64,000 bases of DNA, from NCBI GenBank assembly GCA_947172645.1, contig CAMWBY010000010.1, forward strand, positions 1 through 64,000. The letters run 5' to 3'. Origin of the DNA: an uncultured Lachnospiraceae bacterium (GTDB lineage Bacteria > Bacillota > Clostridia > Lachnospirales > Lachnospiraceae). Numbering within the stretch: position 1 is the stretch's first letter; the number at the start of each line of letters is the position of its first letter. A program made the position numbers and the translations under genes. The notes below the pieces were generated by a model. That model was not told the origin of the DNA and did no database searches. It was given only the letters and a program-made list of their open reading frames with translations. Positions 63,465 through 64,000 of this stretch are shown in pieces.

Positions 63465-64000
63465 TCAGAAACTGTCAAGAAGCTCCAAATACAAATCATT
63501 ATAGTCTGTCCGCTTTTCCTTGATAAACTGGATTGCAGTCTTCGGATGCTGATTCAGCAGGCCCGTGAGAAGGTAAGGCACGTCATATCCCCATGTCAAC
63601 CCGGATTCCCTGAGCGGTACAATATGGTTTTCAATAAACCGCAGAATAGGATTAATATTGTACTTCGGGTTCTTCAGATAACCCAACAAAAGTTCACTCG
63701 GGCAATTCCCACACCCGCGGCCCAGGCCGCTCACGGTAGCGTCCAGGTAACTGACGCCCATGATAACAACTTCCGCCGTATTTGCAAAGGCAAGCTGCTG
63801 GTTATTGTGGGCATGTATCCCCACCTTCTTGCCATATTTGTTCGCCATCTCCAAATACTTGTCCGCCAGCCTTCTCGCCTGTTCAGGATATAACGAGCCA
63901 TAGCTGTCCACCAGGTAGACCGTGCCCACGCTGCTCTGGCACAGAAGTTCCAACGCCGCATCGATATCCACGTCGTTAGACTTGGATATCGCCATAATAT
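63465..64000 (-). CDS. Aldolase/HMGL-like enzyme, partial (5' end outside window)
   Basis: About 178 residues of the C-terminal part. Metal and substrate motifs of the HMG-CoA lyase-like superfamily are visible: YLVDSYGSLYPEQARRLADK, VGIHAHNNQQLAFANT (HxH metal site), SGLGRGCGNCPSELLLGYL. This resembles 4-hydroxy-2-oxovalerate aldolase (DmpG/BphI) and related proteins sometimes found in surface sugar loci. The gene continues beyond base 64000, so the start and exact class are unknown. Confidence 0.82.
   Translation of the reverse strand, partial: IMAISKSNDVDIDAALELLCQSSVGTVYLVDSYGSLYPEQARRLADKYLEMANKYGKKVGIHAHNNQQLAFANTAEVVIMGVSYLDATVSGLGRGCGNCPSELLLGYLKNPKYNINPILRFIENHIVPLRESGLTWGYDVPYLLTGLLNQHPKTAIQFIKEKRTDYNDLYLELLDSF

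Noticed and set aside
1..64000. CRISPR array or rRNA operon
   Set aside because: No regularly spaced direct repeats of CRISPR type and no 16S/23S/5S conserved words were seen.

Overview
The window looks like chromosomal DNA of a Gram-positive anaerobe of the class Clostridia, most likely family Lachnospiraceae. The evidence is strong GGAGG-type ribosome binding sites, frequent GTG and TTG starts, and a typical gene set: rubrerythrin, a DUF4854 lipoprotein, DUF1015 beside serC-serA, RNHCP and CD3324-type small proteins, a VanY-like carboxypeptidase and a GH25 lysozyme. No species can be named from the sequence alone. Gene density is high and most genes lie on the minus strand.

Layout. 0.2-8.1 kb: a K+ channel with a TrkA-like domain converges on a five-gene arabinoside operon (binding protein, two permeases, GH51 arabinofuranosidase, LacI regulator). 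The operon promoter near 8.04 kb carries nested palindromes. 8.1-17.1 kb: a large lipoprotein, two translationally coupled polytopic membrane proteins, an OGG-type DNA glycosylase, and a pair of secreted proteins behind a leader of about 365 nt. 17.6-25.2 kb: CutC, an MBL-fold hydrolase, a secreted protein with four repeats, a MATE transporter, a ferritin-like protein, rubrerythrin and a Xaa-Pro aminopeptidase. 25.3-34.7 kb: a DUF362 ferredoxin-type protein, an HD-GYP protein, an SOS-controlled UmuC-type polymerase with YolD, a GGDEF diguanylate cyclase, small zinc-ribbon and CD3324 proteins, an SGNH-type hydrolase and a tandem GNAT protein.

35.0-40.5 kb is an AT-rich accessory island bounded by convergent tRNA-Ala(CGC) and tRNA-Thr(CGT) genes. 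Both tRNAs are followed by the same two short motifs, as expected of attachment sites for related tyrosine recombinases. The island holds hypothetical lipoproteins, a DUF3795 protein, gene remnants, a 500-nt hairpin-rich non-coding stretch, and a cassette of a DUF262 protein, a 52-residue protein and a three-helix membrane protein. The cassette has the look of a small defence-type module.

40.6-64 kb returns to core genome: MscS, glycogen branching enzyme with an unusual coiled-coil tail, DUF1015, serA-serC, an L,D-transpeptidase, a branched-chain amino acid operon (leuB, a PMT-like membrane protein, ilvD, ilvB), a DUF4854 lipoprotein, tgt-yajC, a VanY-like peptidase, aroC, a membrane-anchored GH25 lysozyme, and the 3' part of an aldolase-type gene cut by the window edge.

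Small dispersed elements stand out. One is a 41-nt hairpin repeat placed just before the ribosome binding sites of two unrelated genes. Another is a double hairpin with a T-tract that follows two unrelated terminators at the same distance.
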